DNA of 64,000 bases from Gluconobacter cerevisiae (GCF_015244675.1 NZ_JABCQO010000002.1:310001-374000), one strand, 5' to 3'; shown: positions 18,566 to 27,394, counted from the first letter of the stretch. The notes: generated from the letters alone by a model not told the origin. Numbers and translations: made by a program.

Positions 18566-19396
18566 ATGCCGAATGCACCTCTTCGTACTGCCATCGAAGC
18601 CCTGTGGGAGCGTCGTACGACTCTCAGCGCCCGTACGGAAGGTGAAGACCGTGACGTCGTGGAAAAAGCCCTTTCCGGGCTCGATGCCGGAGCCCTGCGT
18701 GTTGCCGAGCCTTCCGAAAGCGGCTGGGTCGTTCATGAGTGGCTGAAGAAAGCTGTCCTTCTGTCGTTCCGTCTGAACGACAGCCGCGTCATGGAACGCG
18801 GTTGCGGTGGCGAACCGGCCTTCGACAAGGTTCCGCTGAAGTTTGACGGCTGGGACCAGTTCCGTTTCGCAGAAGCCGGTTTCCGCGCCGTTCCAGGTGC
18901 GATCGTGCGTCGCTCCGCCTTCATCGCACCGAATGTGGTGCTGATGCCGAGTTTCGTGAACGTAGGCGCACGCGTCGACAGCGGCACGATGATCGACACC
19001 TGGGCGACTGTCGGCTCCTGTGCCCAGATCGGCAAGAACTGCCACATCAGCGGTGGTGCGGGGATCGGCGGCGTTCTGGAGCCGTTGCAGGCTGCTCCGG
19101 TCATTATCGAGGACGACTGCTTCATTGGTGCGCGCTCTGAAGTGGCCGAAGGCGTCGTGGTCGAGAAGGGTTCCGTCCTGTCCATGGGTGTGTTCCTCGG
19201 CGCGTCCACCAAGATCGTGGACCGTGCGACAGGTGAGATTTTCATGGGCCGCGTCCCGGCCTATTCCGTCGTCATTCCGGGTACACTTCCGCCGAAAGAG
19301 CCGGGCATGCCATCGCTGGCCTGTGCGGTGATCGTCAAGCGTGTGGATGAGCGGACGCGCTCCAAGACCTCCATCAACGACCTCCTGCGCGACTGA
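18566..19396 (+). CDS. dapD: 2,3,4,5-tetrahydropyridine-2,6-dicarboxylate N-succinyltransferase
   Basis: Succinyl branch of lysine/diaminopimelate synthesis. From ATG 18566 the product begins [17 protein letters not shown], matching the family's N-terminal helix, and has 276 residues (E. coli 274). The frame is open to 18452, but the extra N-terminus is not family-like. Hexapeptide beta-helix from about residue 105 ([37 protein letters not shown]). Forms an operon with dapE, 5 bp downstream. Confidence 0.95.
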   Translation: MPNAPLRTAIEALWERRTTLSARTEGEDRDVVEKALSGLDAGALRVAEPSESGWVVHEWLKKAVLLSFRLNDSRVMERGCGGEPAFDKVPLKFDGWDQFRFAEAGFRAVPGAIVRRSAFIAPNVVLMPSFVNVGARVDSGTMIDTWATVGSCAQIGKNCHISGGAGIGGVLEPLQAAPVIIEDDCFIGARSEVAEGVVVEKGSVLSMGVFLGASTKIVDRATGEIFMGRVPAYSVVIPGTLPPKEPGMPSLACAVIVKRVDERTRSKTSINDLLRD

Positions 19397-19401
19397 GTGT
19401 C

Positions 19402-20547
19402 GTGAGCGGATCACACCTGCCGACAGACCCCGTGACACTGGCGCGGGATCTGCTGCGCTGTCCGTCCGTGACTCCGGCCGATGGGGGTGCGCAGGCGCTT
19501 CTGGCAGGTGTGCTGGAGGGGATGGGCTTTGAGACAGTCCATCTTCCCTTTGGACCCGCAGAGGCCCCTACGCCAAACCTGTACGCACGGCTGGGGACGG
19601 GGCATCCCACACTTTGCTTTGCGGGGCATACGGATGTCGTGCCGCCGGGCGAAGGTTGGGCGCATGATCCCTTTGCCGCCGTGGTTCAGGACGGTCGGCT
19701 TTATGGACGCGGCATTGCGGACATGAAGGGCGGTGTGGCTTGTTTCGTGGCTGCCGTGGCCCGGCGTCTGGAGCAGGGGCCGCTGAAGGGTTCCATCTCC
19801 CTGCTGATTACGGGAGACGAGGAGGGCCCCGCTCATTTCGGGACGAAGCCAGTCATCGAATGGCTGGCTGAACGGGAAGAGCTTCCGGATTTCTGTCTGC
19901 TGGGTGAACCCACGAATCCCGAGGCTCTGGGCGATGTCATCAAGATTGGCCGACGCGGCAGCATGAATGCTGTTGTAACCGTTCAGGGCGTTCAGGGGCA
20001 TGTGGCGTATCCGCATCTGGCGGATAACCCGGTTCATCGTCTTCTGGCAGCGTTTTCCGAACTGACGGCGCGCGAGTTGGACGCGGGCAGCAAATGGTTT
20101 GATCCGTCTTCGCTTCAGGTCACGAGCATCGACGTCGGCAATCCCGCGACTAATGTCATTCCGGCACAGGCCATCGGACGGCTGAACATTCGTTTCAATG
20201 ACCTTCACACGGGGGCTGAACTGACCGCGTGGATCGAGGATGTCGTCCGGCGTCACGCGCCTTCAGCAGAAGTGCAGGTATCCATCAGCGGTGAGGCCTT
20301 CCTGACGCAGCCCGGAGAGGCCGTAACGTGTCTGTCGGATGCCGTGCGTCATGTGACGGGTCGTACGCCCCGGCTCGATACCGGCGGCGGCACATCCGAT
20401 GCGCGTTTCATTTCGCGCTACTGCGCGGTTGCGGAATTCGGTCTCGTAGGGGCGACCATGCACAAACGGGACGAGCATGTGGGACTTGAAACGCTTGAGG
20501 ATCTGACGCGGATCTATCTGGCGTTCATGGAAGGATACGGGCTGTGA
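19402..20547 (+). CDS. dapE: succinyl-diaminopimelate desuccinylase
   Basis: M20-family zinc peptidase removing succinate to give LL-diaminopimelate. Metal-site motifs: [12 protein letters not shown] (His, Asp), [29 protein letters not shown] (Glu-Glu), and C-terminal [12 protein letters not shown]. 381 residues. GTG start at 19402, 5 bp after dapD. Its stop overlaps the GTG start of the following membrane protein gene. Confidence 0.96.
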   Translation: MSGSHLPTDPVTLARDLLRCPSVTPADGGAQALLAGVLEGMGFETVHLPFGPAEAPTPNLYARLGTGHPTLCFAGHTDVVPPGEGWAHDPFAAVVQDGRLYGRGIADMKGGVACFVAAVARRLEQGPLKGSISLLITGDEEGPAHFGTKPVIEWLAEREELPDFCLLGEPTNPEALGDVIKIGRRGSMNAVVTVQGVQGHVAYPHLADNPVHRLLAAFSELTARELDAGSKWFDPSSLQVTSIDVGNPATNVIPAQAIGRLNIRFNDLHTGAELTAWIEDVVRRHAPSAEVQVSISGEAFLTQPGEAVTCLSDAVRHVTGRTPRLDTGGGTSDARFISRYCAVAEFGLVGATMHKRDEHVGLETLEDLTRIYLAFMEGYGL

Positions 20548-21167
20548 ATTCTGGACGGCAGGGGTCGTTTCCTCCCTCCGGGAACATGGCCATTCCGCTG
20601 GGCGTGTGGCTGCTGGGGCGCGGGCGTTCCGAAGGCATCAACTGTTTCGCTCCGGGAGCCGGGGCGCTGTTCGCGGCTCTGGCGCCGACAATCGCACTGG
20701 CGCTTATTGGCGTGTGGATGGCGTTTATGCTGCCTCCTGCCGAACGGGTCATGGGGTTGGTGAGAGCTGTTGTGCCGCTGGTCTGCACGCTGTTGCAGCT
20801 TGTGGTGTCGGAATTTTACGCAGGTTTCCTCAGCCGTAAAGGGCTGTGGACGCGCTATGCGACAGCCTCTTTGTGGTGTGGTTGGTTGCCGCTGGTCATG
20901 CTCATCGTGGCGCAGGGCGTGCTGCATCTTGTGATGCCGGGGGCTGCCGCATCCGGTCAGGCGCTGGCTGGCCTCGCCTTCGGGGCGCAGCTTTATACGC
21001 TGTGGCTGACCTGGTACGTCACGAAAGTCGGTCTTCTGACCACGGGATGGCAGGCCTTTGTCATGACGCTTCTTCAGACCCTGCCAGTTGTAGCACTGCT
21101 CTGGATTCTGTGGCTTCTGCCGCCGCATTACAATGCGATGGTGGACCTGCTTGGGATATCGTTTTAG
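20544..21167 (+). CDS. unknown membrane protein, about five helices
   Basis: 207 residues, not recognised. Five hydrophobic segments are visible: [76 protein letters not shown] and [21 protein letters not shown] (each about 20 residues). The N-terminal [18 protein letters not shown] is cytoplasmic or amphipathic. GTG at 20544 overlaps the dapE stop (GTGA), so the gene is coupled to dapE; it converges on truA with a 4-bp overlap. The coupling hints at an envelope role but proves nothing. Confidence 0.7.
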   Translation: MNSGRQGSFPPSGNMAIPLGVWLLGRGRSEGINCFAPGAGALFAALAPTIALALIGVWMAFMLPPAERVMGLVRAVVPLVCTLLQLVVSEFYAGFLSRKGLWTRYATASLWCGWLPLVMLIVAQGVLHLVMPGAAASGQALAGLAFGAQLYTLWLTWYVTKVGLLTTGWQAFVMTLLQTLPVVALLWILWLLPPHYNAMVDLLGISF

Positions 21168-21973
21168 GTCCTGATGAATGGATTGTCGGGATAGCCGACA
21201 TCCATCAGGCAAAGCCCCTCGGGCGGGGCCGTTTGCCCTGCCGCGCAGCGGTCTTTCGCTTCCAAAATCTCAATCATTTTTTCGACCGGCCACAGACCCG
21301 CGCCGATCATCATCAGGGTTCCGGCCATGTTGCGGACCTGATGATGCAGGAAGGAGCGCGCCTTCGTGTCGATCATGACCAGTTCGCCCTCGCGACGGAT
21401 GGTCAGAATGTCCAGCGTGCGGACGGGGCTTCTGGCCTGACAGGCGACCGCACGGAAAGATGTGAAATCATGCGGGCCGAGAAGATGGTTCGCGCCCTGC
21501 TGCATGAGATCCACATCCAGCGGGCGCTTGATGTGCCACACCCGGTTTTCCATCAGGCCCGGACGGGCAGGGCGGTTGAGGATCGTGTAGCGGTAGCTAC
21601 GCCATGTGGCGGAGAAACGCGCATTCCACTCCGGCCCGACCTGCGCGGCTTCGAGCACAACCACACGGTGAGGTTTAAGGTGATACCCCATACCGTCGCG
21701 GATCTGGCGGCCGTCGATTTGGGCATCATCCGGAAAATCGAGATGGATAACCATACCGGCGGCATGGACGCCCGCATCCGTACGTCCGGCCGTGATGCTG
21801 GGCACGGGCCGGTTACGGACCAGTTTGGAGGCGGCGGCTTCGATCAGACTTTGAATGGACGTGCCATCAGTCTGTTTCTGCCATCCCAGATAGCCGGTGC
21901 CGTCATATTCAATGCGTAAGGCCCAGCGATTCAGGCCGGAAGGCTCATGATCCTGAGCCTGCGCGTCAGACAA
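21164..21973 (-). CDS. truA: tRNA pseudouridine(38-40) synthase TruA
   Basis: Isomerises uridines in the tRNA anticodon arm. N-terminal LRIEYDGTGYLGWQKQ and the catalytic-Asp motif AGRTDAGVHA are clear; C-terminal FLHHQVRNMAGTLMMIG is also typical. Start: TTG 21973 is chosen because AAAGGGA precedes it by about 6 bases and the product (269 residues) fits the family; an in-frame start at 22003 lies inside fmt and would add 10 residues. Overlaps the fmt stop by 8 bp. Confidence 0.93.
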   Translation of the reverse strand: MSDAQAQDHEPSGLNRWALRIEYDGTGYLGWQKQTDGTSIQSLIEAAASKLVRNRPVPSITAGRTDAGVHAAGMVIHLDFPDDAQIDGRQIRDGMGYHLKPHRVVVLEAAQVGPEWNARFSATWRSYRYTILNRPARPGLMENRVWHIKRPLDVDLMQQGANHLLGPHDFTSFRAVACQARSPVRTLDILTIRREGELVMIDTKARSFLHHQVRNMAGTLMMIGAGLWPVEKMIEILEAKDRCAAGQTAPPEGLCLMDVGYPDNPFIRT

Positions 21974-22880
21974 GGCGCGTCCCTTTCGGCACAGGCTGGC
22001 CACGCAGGAGGTCGGAGGCGGACATCATGCTGCGTCCCGGTTTTTGCAGGCGGTCGATGCGAATGGCACCGGTGCCACAGGCGATCGTCAGGGCGTCGTC
22101 GAGCGTGGTGCCGGGGAGGGCGTTGTGGGCTGCGTCTGGAAGCGGAGTGGCTGTGCCGATTTTCAGGACGACACCGTCAAGCGTCGTAAACGCGCCGGGC
22201 CAAGGCGTGAGGCCACGAATCTGGCGGTCGATCTCGGACGCCGTGCGTGTCCAGTCGATACGGCCGTCATCGCGTGTCAGGCGCTCGGCATAGGTCACGC
22301 CCTCTGCGGGCTGTGGCACGGGCGTCGGCTGTTCGACAAGCGCACGGATGACCAGGCGGCCGCCGATTTCGGACAAACGATCATGCAGTGTACTGGCGGT
22401 ATCGGTCGCGCTGATGGGGGTGGCTTCCTCCAGCAGAACCGCGCCGGTGTCGAGGCCCTCATCCATCTGCATAATGGAAACGCCGCTCTGGGTGTCGCCT
22501 GCGAGGATGGAGGACTGGATGGGCGAGGCCCCACGCCAGCGCGGCAAAAGGCTCGCATGGATGTTCAGGCACCCCAGACGCGGGGCATCCAGCATTTCCT
22601 TGGGTAGAATGAGGCCGTAGGCGGCGACTACGGCGGCGTCAGCATTCAGGGCAGCAAAAGCGGCGTGCTCCGTCGTGTCCCGACGAACGCGCGCGGGTGT
22701 CCGCACTTCGATCCCAGCGGCTTCGGCCGCTTCATGAACCGGCGAGCGGCGCAGTGCCTTGCCTCGCCCTGCCGGACGCGGCGGCTGTGTATAGACCGCA
22801 ACCACGTCGTGCCCTGCTTCGAGCAAAGCGTGCAGCGCCGGGACCGAAAAGTCCGGCGTTCCCATGAAAATCAGCCGCAT
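21966..22880 (-). CDS. fmt: methionyl-tRNA formyltransferase
   Basis: Formylates initiator Met-tRNA using 10-formyl-THF. N-terminal MRLIFMGTPDFSVPALHAL, the folate/catalytic segment LNIHASLLPRWRGASPIQ and later DEGLDTGAVLLEE are diagnostic. 304 residues. Follows def with a 6-bp gap, the usual def-fmt pairing. Confidence 0.97.
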   Translation of the reverse strand: MRLIFMGTPDFSVPALHALLEAGHDVVAVYTQPPRPAGRGKALRRSPVHEAAEAAGIEVRTPARVRRDTTEHAAFAALNADAAVVAAYGLILPKEMLDAPRLGCLNIHASLLPRWRGASPIQSSILAGDTQSGVSIMQMDEGLDTGAVLLEEATPISATDTASTLHDRLSEIGGRLVIRALVEQPTPVPQPAEGVTYAERLTRDDGRIDWTRTASEIDRQIRGLTPWPGAFTTLDGVVLKIGTATPLPDAAHNALPGTTLDDALTIACGTGAIRIDRLQKPGRSMMSASDLLRGQPVPKGTRLV

Positions 22881-22886
22881 CGGAAA

Positions 22887-23441
22887 TCAGCGCCTTCCGA
22901 GCTTCTGCTCTTTGGCGAGGCGGCGCATGATCATGTTGCGCTTGAGCGTCGAGAGATGATCGACAAACAGGATGCCGTCGAGATGGTCCATCTCATGCTG
23001 GATGCAGGTGGCGAGCAGGCCGGATGCATCACGCTCGATCGTCTCTCCCGCGAGGTTGCGGTAGCGCACGCGGATCGATTCGGGGCGGACGACTTCGGCA
23101 TACTGGTTCGGCAACGAAAGACAGCCTTCTTCGCGAGCTGCCATCTGCTCTGAATCCGTAACGATTTCCGGATTGATCAGCAGCATGGGCTCACGCGGCG
23201 CGTCTTCTTCGGCCACGTCCACCAGAGCAAAGCGCATACCAAGACCAACCTGCGGCGCGGCGAGGCCGATGCCGGGGGCTTTGTACATGGCGGAAAACAT
23301 GCCCGGAAGCTGATCGCGGATGAAGGCGATATCCTCGGGGCGGACGTCGCGGGTGACCTCCCGCAGCACGGGCTGGGGGGCGATCAGGATCGGGGTGGGC
23401 GGCACATTGTCGATGCCGGACAGGAAATCGAATTCGCTCAT
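22887..23441 (-). CDS. def: peptide deformylase
   Basis: Fe/Zn enzyme that removes the N-formyl group from nascent proteins. All three motifs are present: GIGLAAPQVG, EEGCLSLPNQ and QHEMDHLDG. The open frame starts at 23498, but ATG 23441 begins MSEFDFLSG and gives 184 residues, the family norm, with GCAGGG upstream; the extra 19 residues (Met/Leu/His rich) are unlike the family. First gene of def-fmt-truA; diverges from the hsp20 gene. Confidence 0.96.
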   Translation of the reverse strand: MSEFDFLSGIDNVPPTPILIAPQPVLREVTRDVRPEDIAFIRDQLPGMFSAMYKAPGIGLAAPQVGLGMRFALVDVAEEDAPREPMLLINPEIVTDSEQMAAREEGCLSLPNQYAEVVRPESIRVRYRNLAGETIERDASGLLATCIQHEMDHLDGILFVDHLSTLKRNMIMRRLAKEQKLGRR

Positions 23442-23540
23442 GCCCTGCGATGTAGCGAGCGCGGGCGTCAAATGCCAGTGTAACATGCAGTGCAACATGC
23501 CATTAACGTCGGTTTTGTATGTGCCCCGTTGAGAGCAGAG

Positions 23541-23568
23541 CTTGCATCCGCGGGGGTGGACACCATAT
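23541..23568 (+). promoter_or_regulatory. candidate heat-shock (RpoH) promoter of the hsp20 gene
   Basis: CTTGCAT at 23541-23547 and CCATAT at 23563-23568 match the CTTG-N17/18-CCATAT type recognised by alphaproteobacterial sigma-32. It lies about 75 bp before the hsp20 ATG. A 7-pair stem (AGCCGGT 23578-23584 with ACTGGCT 23599-23605, one G-T) follows in the leader; the ribosome site GGAGGAGG is not obviously covered. Confidence 0.55.
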
Positions 23569-23643
23569 CGTAGGGTCAGCCGGTTGCCGCATAATGGGAC
23601 TGGCTCTGTTTTACGTCTCGCTCATGGAGGAGGCTTTCGCCCT

Positions 23644-24156
23644 ATGTCCGGTCGCCTGTTCACGTCCCCGATGTTCCTCGGTTTCGATCACCTCGAGCAG
23701 ATGCTTGAGCGTGCAGCCAAATCGACGTCCGACGGGTATCCCCCCTACAATATCGAGCAGCTCAGCTCCACGGCTCTGCGCATAACGCTGGCGGTTGCGG
23801 GCTTCGTCATGGACGATCTGCAGATCACGCAGGAAGACAACCAGCTTGTGATCCGTGGGCGTCAGACGGATGACAGTCAGGGGCGCATTTTCCTGCATCG
23901 CGGGATTGCGGCGCGGCAGTTCCACAAGGCATTCGTACTGGCAGAAGGCATCGAAATCGGCGGAGCCTGGCTTGATAACGGCCTGCTGCACATCGATCTT
24001 CTGCGTCCGGAGCCGGAAGTTCGGGTCAAGCGAATTGCGATTTCGCAAGGGCGGCGAAGCCCGGCCCCCGCGCCGACGGTTCATCACGAAGTGGTCCCAC
24101 CCGTCGTGAAAACCCGTCGTACGACGCGTCCTGCGCGCGATATCGACGACGAGTAA
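23644..24156 (+). CDS. Hsp20/IbpA-family small heat shock protein
   Basis: 170 residues. N-terminal FLGFDHLEQMLERAAKS and YPPYNIEQL are typical of alphaproteobacterial class A sHSPs. The alpha-crystallin domain runs about residues 35-135 (ALRITLAVAGFVMDDLQITQ through GLLHIDLLRPEPE). The C-terminal tail is Arg/Pro rich. ATP-independent holdase for unfolding proteins. ATG 23644 follows GGAGGAGG; the open frame extends upstream to 23542 but crosses the promoter. The DUF1150 gene lies 83 bp downstream. Confidence 0.93.
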   Translation: MSGRLFTSPMFLGFDHLEQMLERAAKSTSDGYPPYNIEQLSSTALRITLAVAGFVMDDLQITQEDNQLVIRGRQTDDSQGRIFLHRGIAARQFHKAFVLAEGIEIGGAWLDNGLLHIDLLRPEPEVRVKRIAISQGRRSPAPAPTVHHEVVPPVVKTRRTTRPARDIDDE

Positions 24157-24239
24157 GACCGGGCGCCCGATCCCATCTTTTACAGACTGAACCCAAGGCC
24201 GGGCGGCAGAAGCCTCTGCGGCTCCAAAAGGAACCTGAA

Positions 24240-24491
24240 TTGAACAATCCCTTCGAAAACGGTGATCGTTCGGACGAAAAACTCCCTGCGGATCTGCGCC
24301 GCATCACGGGGCCGCAGCTTTTGACGCTGGGTATGTCCCGCCTCGCCTATGTCAGATCCGTCATGCATGACGGCGAAATGCTCGTGGCCATTCACGCCGC
24401 CGACGGCACACCGATGGCCGTTGCGGAAGATGAGGAAAGCGCACTCGACGCTATCCTCGAGCATGAAATGATCCCGACGCTTCTTCAGTAA
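24240..24491 (+). CDS. DUF1150-family small protein
   Basis: 83 residues. The central block LGMSRLAYVRSVMHDGEMLVAIHAADGTPMAV followed by acidic DEESALDAILEHEMIPTLLQ is how DUF1150 proteins look; the family commonly follows Hsp20 genes in Alphaproteobacteria. Start is TTG at 24240 with AAAAGGA upstream; there is no in-frame ATG early enough to keep the N-terminus. Function is unknown; context suggests a heat-shock role. Confidence 0.8.
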   Translation: MNNPFENGDRSDEKLPADLRRITGPQLLTLGMSRLAYVRSVMHDGEMLVAIHAADGTPMAVAEDEESALDAILEHEMIPTLLQ

Positions 24492-24514
24492 CCTCTTTCA
24501 GAAGGTCCGCACCC

Positions 24515-24877
24515 ATGAGCAAAAACGCCGATATCTCCCGTCATCTCGAAGAAGAACGTCTTGCAGGCGTCGTCGTCCATAACGGGCTGGCCTATCTGGC
24601 CGGTCAGGTCGCGGACGATGCCACGCTCGATACGGAAGGACAGACGGTCGATATCCTGCGCCAGATCGACGCGCTTCTGGCGTCGCTGGGGACGGATAAG
24701 AGCCGGATTTTGTCGGTGCAGATCTTCCTGACGGATATCGCGGAAATCGGGGCGATGAACCGGGCCTGGGATGTGTGGCTGGATACCGACAGCAAACCAG
24801 CCCGTGCCACGGTTGAAGCAAAATTGGCCGTTCCGGAATGGCGCGTCGAAATGACGGCGATTGCCGCGCTGAAATAA
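24515..24877 (+). CDS. RidA/YjgF-family protein
   Basis: 120 residues; family members hydrolyse reactive enamine/imine intermediates. Seen: HNGLAYLAGQVADD, TEGQTVDILRQIDALLASLG, and the C-terminal KPARATVEAKLAVPEWRVEMTAIA with the Arg expected for substrate carboxylate binding (RATVEA). ATG 24515 is 23 bp after the DUF1150 gene. Probably the more divergent RidA subgroup rather than archetypal RidA. Converges on pabC. Confidence 0.88.
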   Translation: MSKNADISRHLEEERLAGVVVHNGLAYLAGQVADDATLDTEGQTVDILRQIDALLASLGTDKSRILSVQIFLTDIAEIGAMNRAWDVWLDTDSKPARATVEAKLAVPEWRVEMTAIAALK

Positions 24878-24897
24878 GCGCAGTCAGCGGGGCCGGT

Positions 24898-25704
24898 TCA
24901 GGCAGGGAATAGAAACGCGCGTAATCGCCGGTCCAGTTCTGCGTGTAAGGAAAGATCATGGCCGTCGATGCTCGAAATGGCTGTCAGGGACAACGCATTG
25001 ACCAGCCACGCCCCCGTCACCGTTTTGAGCTCCTGCGGCAGAAGACGGCCTTCCGTGCAGAAGCCGGCGTCCATCAGCCGGGCGCGGGACGTTCCCGGCA
25101 GGGCGCCGTCAGCGATGGGGGGCGTTTGCAAGCATCCCTCCCGCAAAAACAGGACGTTCGCAGCACTGGCTTCTGCAATAGCCCCTGTCGTTCCCAGAAG
25201 AAGCGCATCGTCCAGTCCTGCTGCGACGGCTTCCATGCGGCTCATAACGGAGAGCAGACAGGCCAGCGATTTGACGCGCGCCAGTGGAGAAGCCCCGTCT
25301 CGCCGGTAGCGGCTGAGACCCAGCCGGACCGGAGCAGGCACGGTCATTATGGAAGCCGTGGCCTGAATGAGAACAGTCGGATGCGACGTAGCGGGGGGCA
25401 CAAGGCCACGCGGTCCGGTGCCGCGTGTAACTGTCAGGCGTAGCGATCCGTCTGACAGATTCGTGGCGTGCAGTAGGTCGGATATGGCCTGTGCCATAAC
25501 CGTCCGGTTCGGCGAAGGCAGGCGGAGGATCGCACACCCTTCTTCCAGCCGTGCGAGATGCCGTGCCAGATGAGGCGTTTGTCCGTTAGCAACGCGGATT
25601 GTTTCAAACAGACCATCTGCGAGCAGAAAGCCCCGGTCACTCGGGGCAATATGTGCATCTGCAATGTCCAGGAGGCGTCCATTGAGCCAGACTGTAGCGC
25701 TCAT
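24898..25704 (-). CDS. pabC: aminodeoxychorismate lyase or class IV aminotransferase
   Basis: Class IV PLP enzyme, 268 residues. N-terminal VWLNGRLLDIADAHIAPSDRGF and GLFETIRV are typical. The PLP lysine is in ARVKSLACLLSVMSRMEA, followed by GLDDALLLG. C-terminal PIADGALPGTSRARLMD also fits. Translationally coupled (4-bp overlap) behind pabB, which makes 4-amino-4-deoxychorismate lyase (release of p-aminobenzoate for folate) the best call. Branched-chain or D-amino-acid aminotransferase activity cannot be excluded from sequence. Confidence 0.82.
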   Translation of the reverse strand: MSATVWLNGRLLDIADAHIAPSDRGFLLADGLFETIRVANGQTPHLARHLARLEEGCAILRLPSPNRTVMAQAISDLLHATNLSDGSLRLTVTRGTGPRGLVPPATSHPTVLIQATASIMTVPAPVRLGLSRYRRDGASPLARVKSLACLLSVMSRMEAVAAGLDDALLLGTTGAIAEASAANVLFLREGCLQTPPIADGALPGTSRARLMDAGFCTEGRLLPQELKTVTGAWLVNALSLTAISSIDGHDLSLHAELDRRLRAFLFPA

Positions 25705-26966
25705 GCTTCAAACGCCTCCAGGATCGGGGCGACTTTCAGAAGCATTTCCTCATATTCCCACATCGGATCGGACAGCACGGTAATGCCGCCTCCTGCACCG
25801 ACGGAGACGGTATCGCCCGATCTCGACATGCTGCGGATGATGACGGAACTGTCCATCGCACCATCATTCCCGATACGGAACAGGCTGCCGCAATAGGCCC
25901 CACGAGCCGAAGATTCCAGAAGGTCGATAATCTCCATGGCCCGTTTTTTCGGTGCCCCCGTGACGGAACCCGGCGGAAGCGTGGCCTGAAGCAGATCAAT
26001 GGCGTCCAGCTCGGGTCGAATCTGCCCCTGAACGGCCGAGACCAGATGCAGGACGTGTGGGAACTGCTCAACCTTCGAGAGTTGCGGAACACGGACGGAG
26101 CCAATTTGCGAGACACGACCAATGTCGTTTCGCATCAGATCCGTAATCATCAGGTTTTCGGCACGCTCTTTTTCGTCCGCAAGCAGTGTCCGGCTGTTCC
26201 GGGCTGTGTCTTCCGGAGTGTGTCCGAGGGAAATGGTGCCTTTGATGGGGCGCGTCTCAATCAGCCCGTCCCGCGAGAGTGAAATGAACCGTTCCACGGA
26301 AGCACTGAGCAGCGAAAAATCCGGTGTTTTCAGATACGCTCCGAATGGGGCCGGAGAGGTCTGCCGCAGCGTCTGATAGGCAGCCAGTTCATCGAAATCG
26401 CCACTGCAATTCGCACTCCAGCGCATCGTCAGATTGGCCTGAAAAATATCTCCGGCCCGAATGAAATCAATGGTGCTGCGAACAGCCCCCGTCCAGACAT
26501 TCCGGGACTGTTCAGGTGTAAAGCGCAGGGAAAACGCTGTAGAGCGGACGGCGGGTTGGGTCAGATCAGGTACTGGGTTATCAGTCTGGCTGATCCACCA
26601 GCAGCGTTCTGCACGCCGGTCGAAAGCCAGTACGTCCGTAAAGGAGGCCGCCACCAGTCTGGGTGTAGAAGAAACATGACGGGACGGGACGTTTTCAAGC
26701 GCCATGCCCGCCTCGTAGCTCACCATCCCGATCACCCCGCCCGTAAAGGGAATGACACCCTCGGTCTCGGGGCAGCGATGCGTGGCAGCCATATCGCGCA
26801 GATGCGTCCAGATATCACCCTGTACGGACACACCGTTCCTGCGAAGATCCGCTGCGCTCCAGTCGAGGGTTTCGGCAGGGGAGAGGCAGAGAAAGGACCA
26901 GCGCGCGCGCACGTCCGTGTTCGGGCCGCCACTATCGAGAAACGCCGCCCAAGGTTCGGCAGTCAT
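25701..26966 (-). CDS. pabB: aminodeoxychorismate synthase component I
   Basis: Chorismate-using enzyme making 4-amino-4-deoxychorismate for folate. C-terminal chorismate-binding domain: RSTIDFIRAGDIFQANLTMR, ETRPIKGTISLGHTPEDTA, ENLMITDLMRNDIGRVS, and TLPPGSVTGAPKKRAMEII. 421 residues from ATG 26966. Family-like sequence continues upstream in frame for about 20 codons (IIEIPWRPPEQALSA) to a stop at 27041, with no ATG, GTG or TTG, so the true start may be a rare codon such as CTG at 27017 after AGGA. No pabA glutaminase is in the window. Confidence 0.92.
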   Translation of the reverse strand: MTAEPWAAFLDSGGPNTDVRARWSFLCLSPAETLDWSAADLRRNGVSVQGDIWTHLRDMAATHRCPETEGVIPFTGGVIGMVSYEAGMALENVPSRHVSSTPRLVAASFTDVLAFDRRAERCWWISQTDNPVPDLTQPAVRSTAFSLRFTPEQSRNVWTGAVRSTIDFIRAGDIFQANLTMRWSANCSGDFDELAAYQTLRQTSPAPFGAYLKTPDFSLLSASVERFISLSRDGLIETRPIKGTISLGHTPEDTARNSRTLLADEKERAENLMITDLMRNDIGRVSQIGSVRVPQLSKVEQFPHVLHLVSAVQGQIRPELDAIDLLQATLPPGSVTGAPKKRAMEIIDLLESSARGAYCGSLFRIGNDGAMDSSVIIRSMSRSGDTVSVGAGGGITVLSDPMWEYEEMLLKVAPILEAFEA

Positions 26967-27038
26967 GGCGGAGAGTGCCTGTTCGGGAGGTCTCCAGGGA
27001 ATTTCAATAATAGACAGTGGGAATATCCTGCTTCGACG

Positions 27039-27135
27039 TCATGGAGACATGACGCAGGACGCTAGCCACCAAAGCGCAGGATGGGAAGGTTCGGCATTCT
27101 GTCCAAATGAGAGCATTGTTCCCGGCAGAATGCCG
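27039..27135. repeat. two inverted repeats in the pabB leader / rpoN operon end
   Basis: CGGCATTCTG at 27092-27101 is the exact inverse of CAGAATGCCG at 27126-27135, with a 24-base loop. GTCATG at 27039-27044 is inverse to CATGAC at 27049-27054 with a 4-base loop. No T-run follows either on the reverse strand. They lie between the last rpoN-operon gene and pabB, both reverse-strand, so they could end one transcript or control the next. Confidence 0.5.
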
Positions 27136-27158
27136 CCAAAGGCAAAACAGGAATGTGA

Positions 27159-27317
27159 TCAGTCCTGAAGTTCGGCCTGGATTTTCTTGATTTCGGCTTT
27201 GAGAGCGTGGATGCGTTCGGGTTCTGACTTTTCAGCCCGTGCAAGGTCACGCTCAACTTCTTTAAGGCGATGTTCGAGCTTCTGCTGGGAGGGAAGTGCG
27301 TGAGAATGATCGGCCAT
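27159..27317 (-). CDS. 52-residue predicted coiled-coil protein
   Basis: Not recognised. From ATG 27317 (AAGGA about 10 bases upstream) the product is MADHSHALPSQQ followed by a continuous charged helix with heptad hydrophobics (LEHRLKEVERDLARAEKS, IHALKAEIKKIQAEL). An alternative start at 27398 adds 27 residues. It follows rpoN by about 80 bp, the slot where many proteobacteria have the ribosome hibernation factor gene hpf. Could be a ribosome- or RNA-polymerase-associated helix; this is inference only. Confidence 0.6.
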   Translation of the reverse strand: MADHSHALPSQQKLEHRLKEVERDLARAEKSEPERIHALKAEIKKIQAELQD

Positions 27318-27394
27318 GAAATGTAATTCCTTGTCAGGGCATGAAGCGATAAAAATATCGCCGTGAGTTAAACATGGTTTGACATAAAAGGTTT

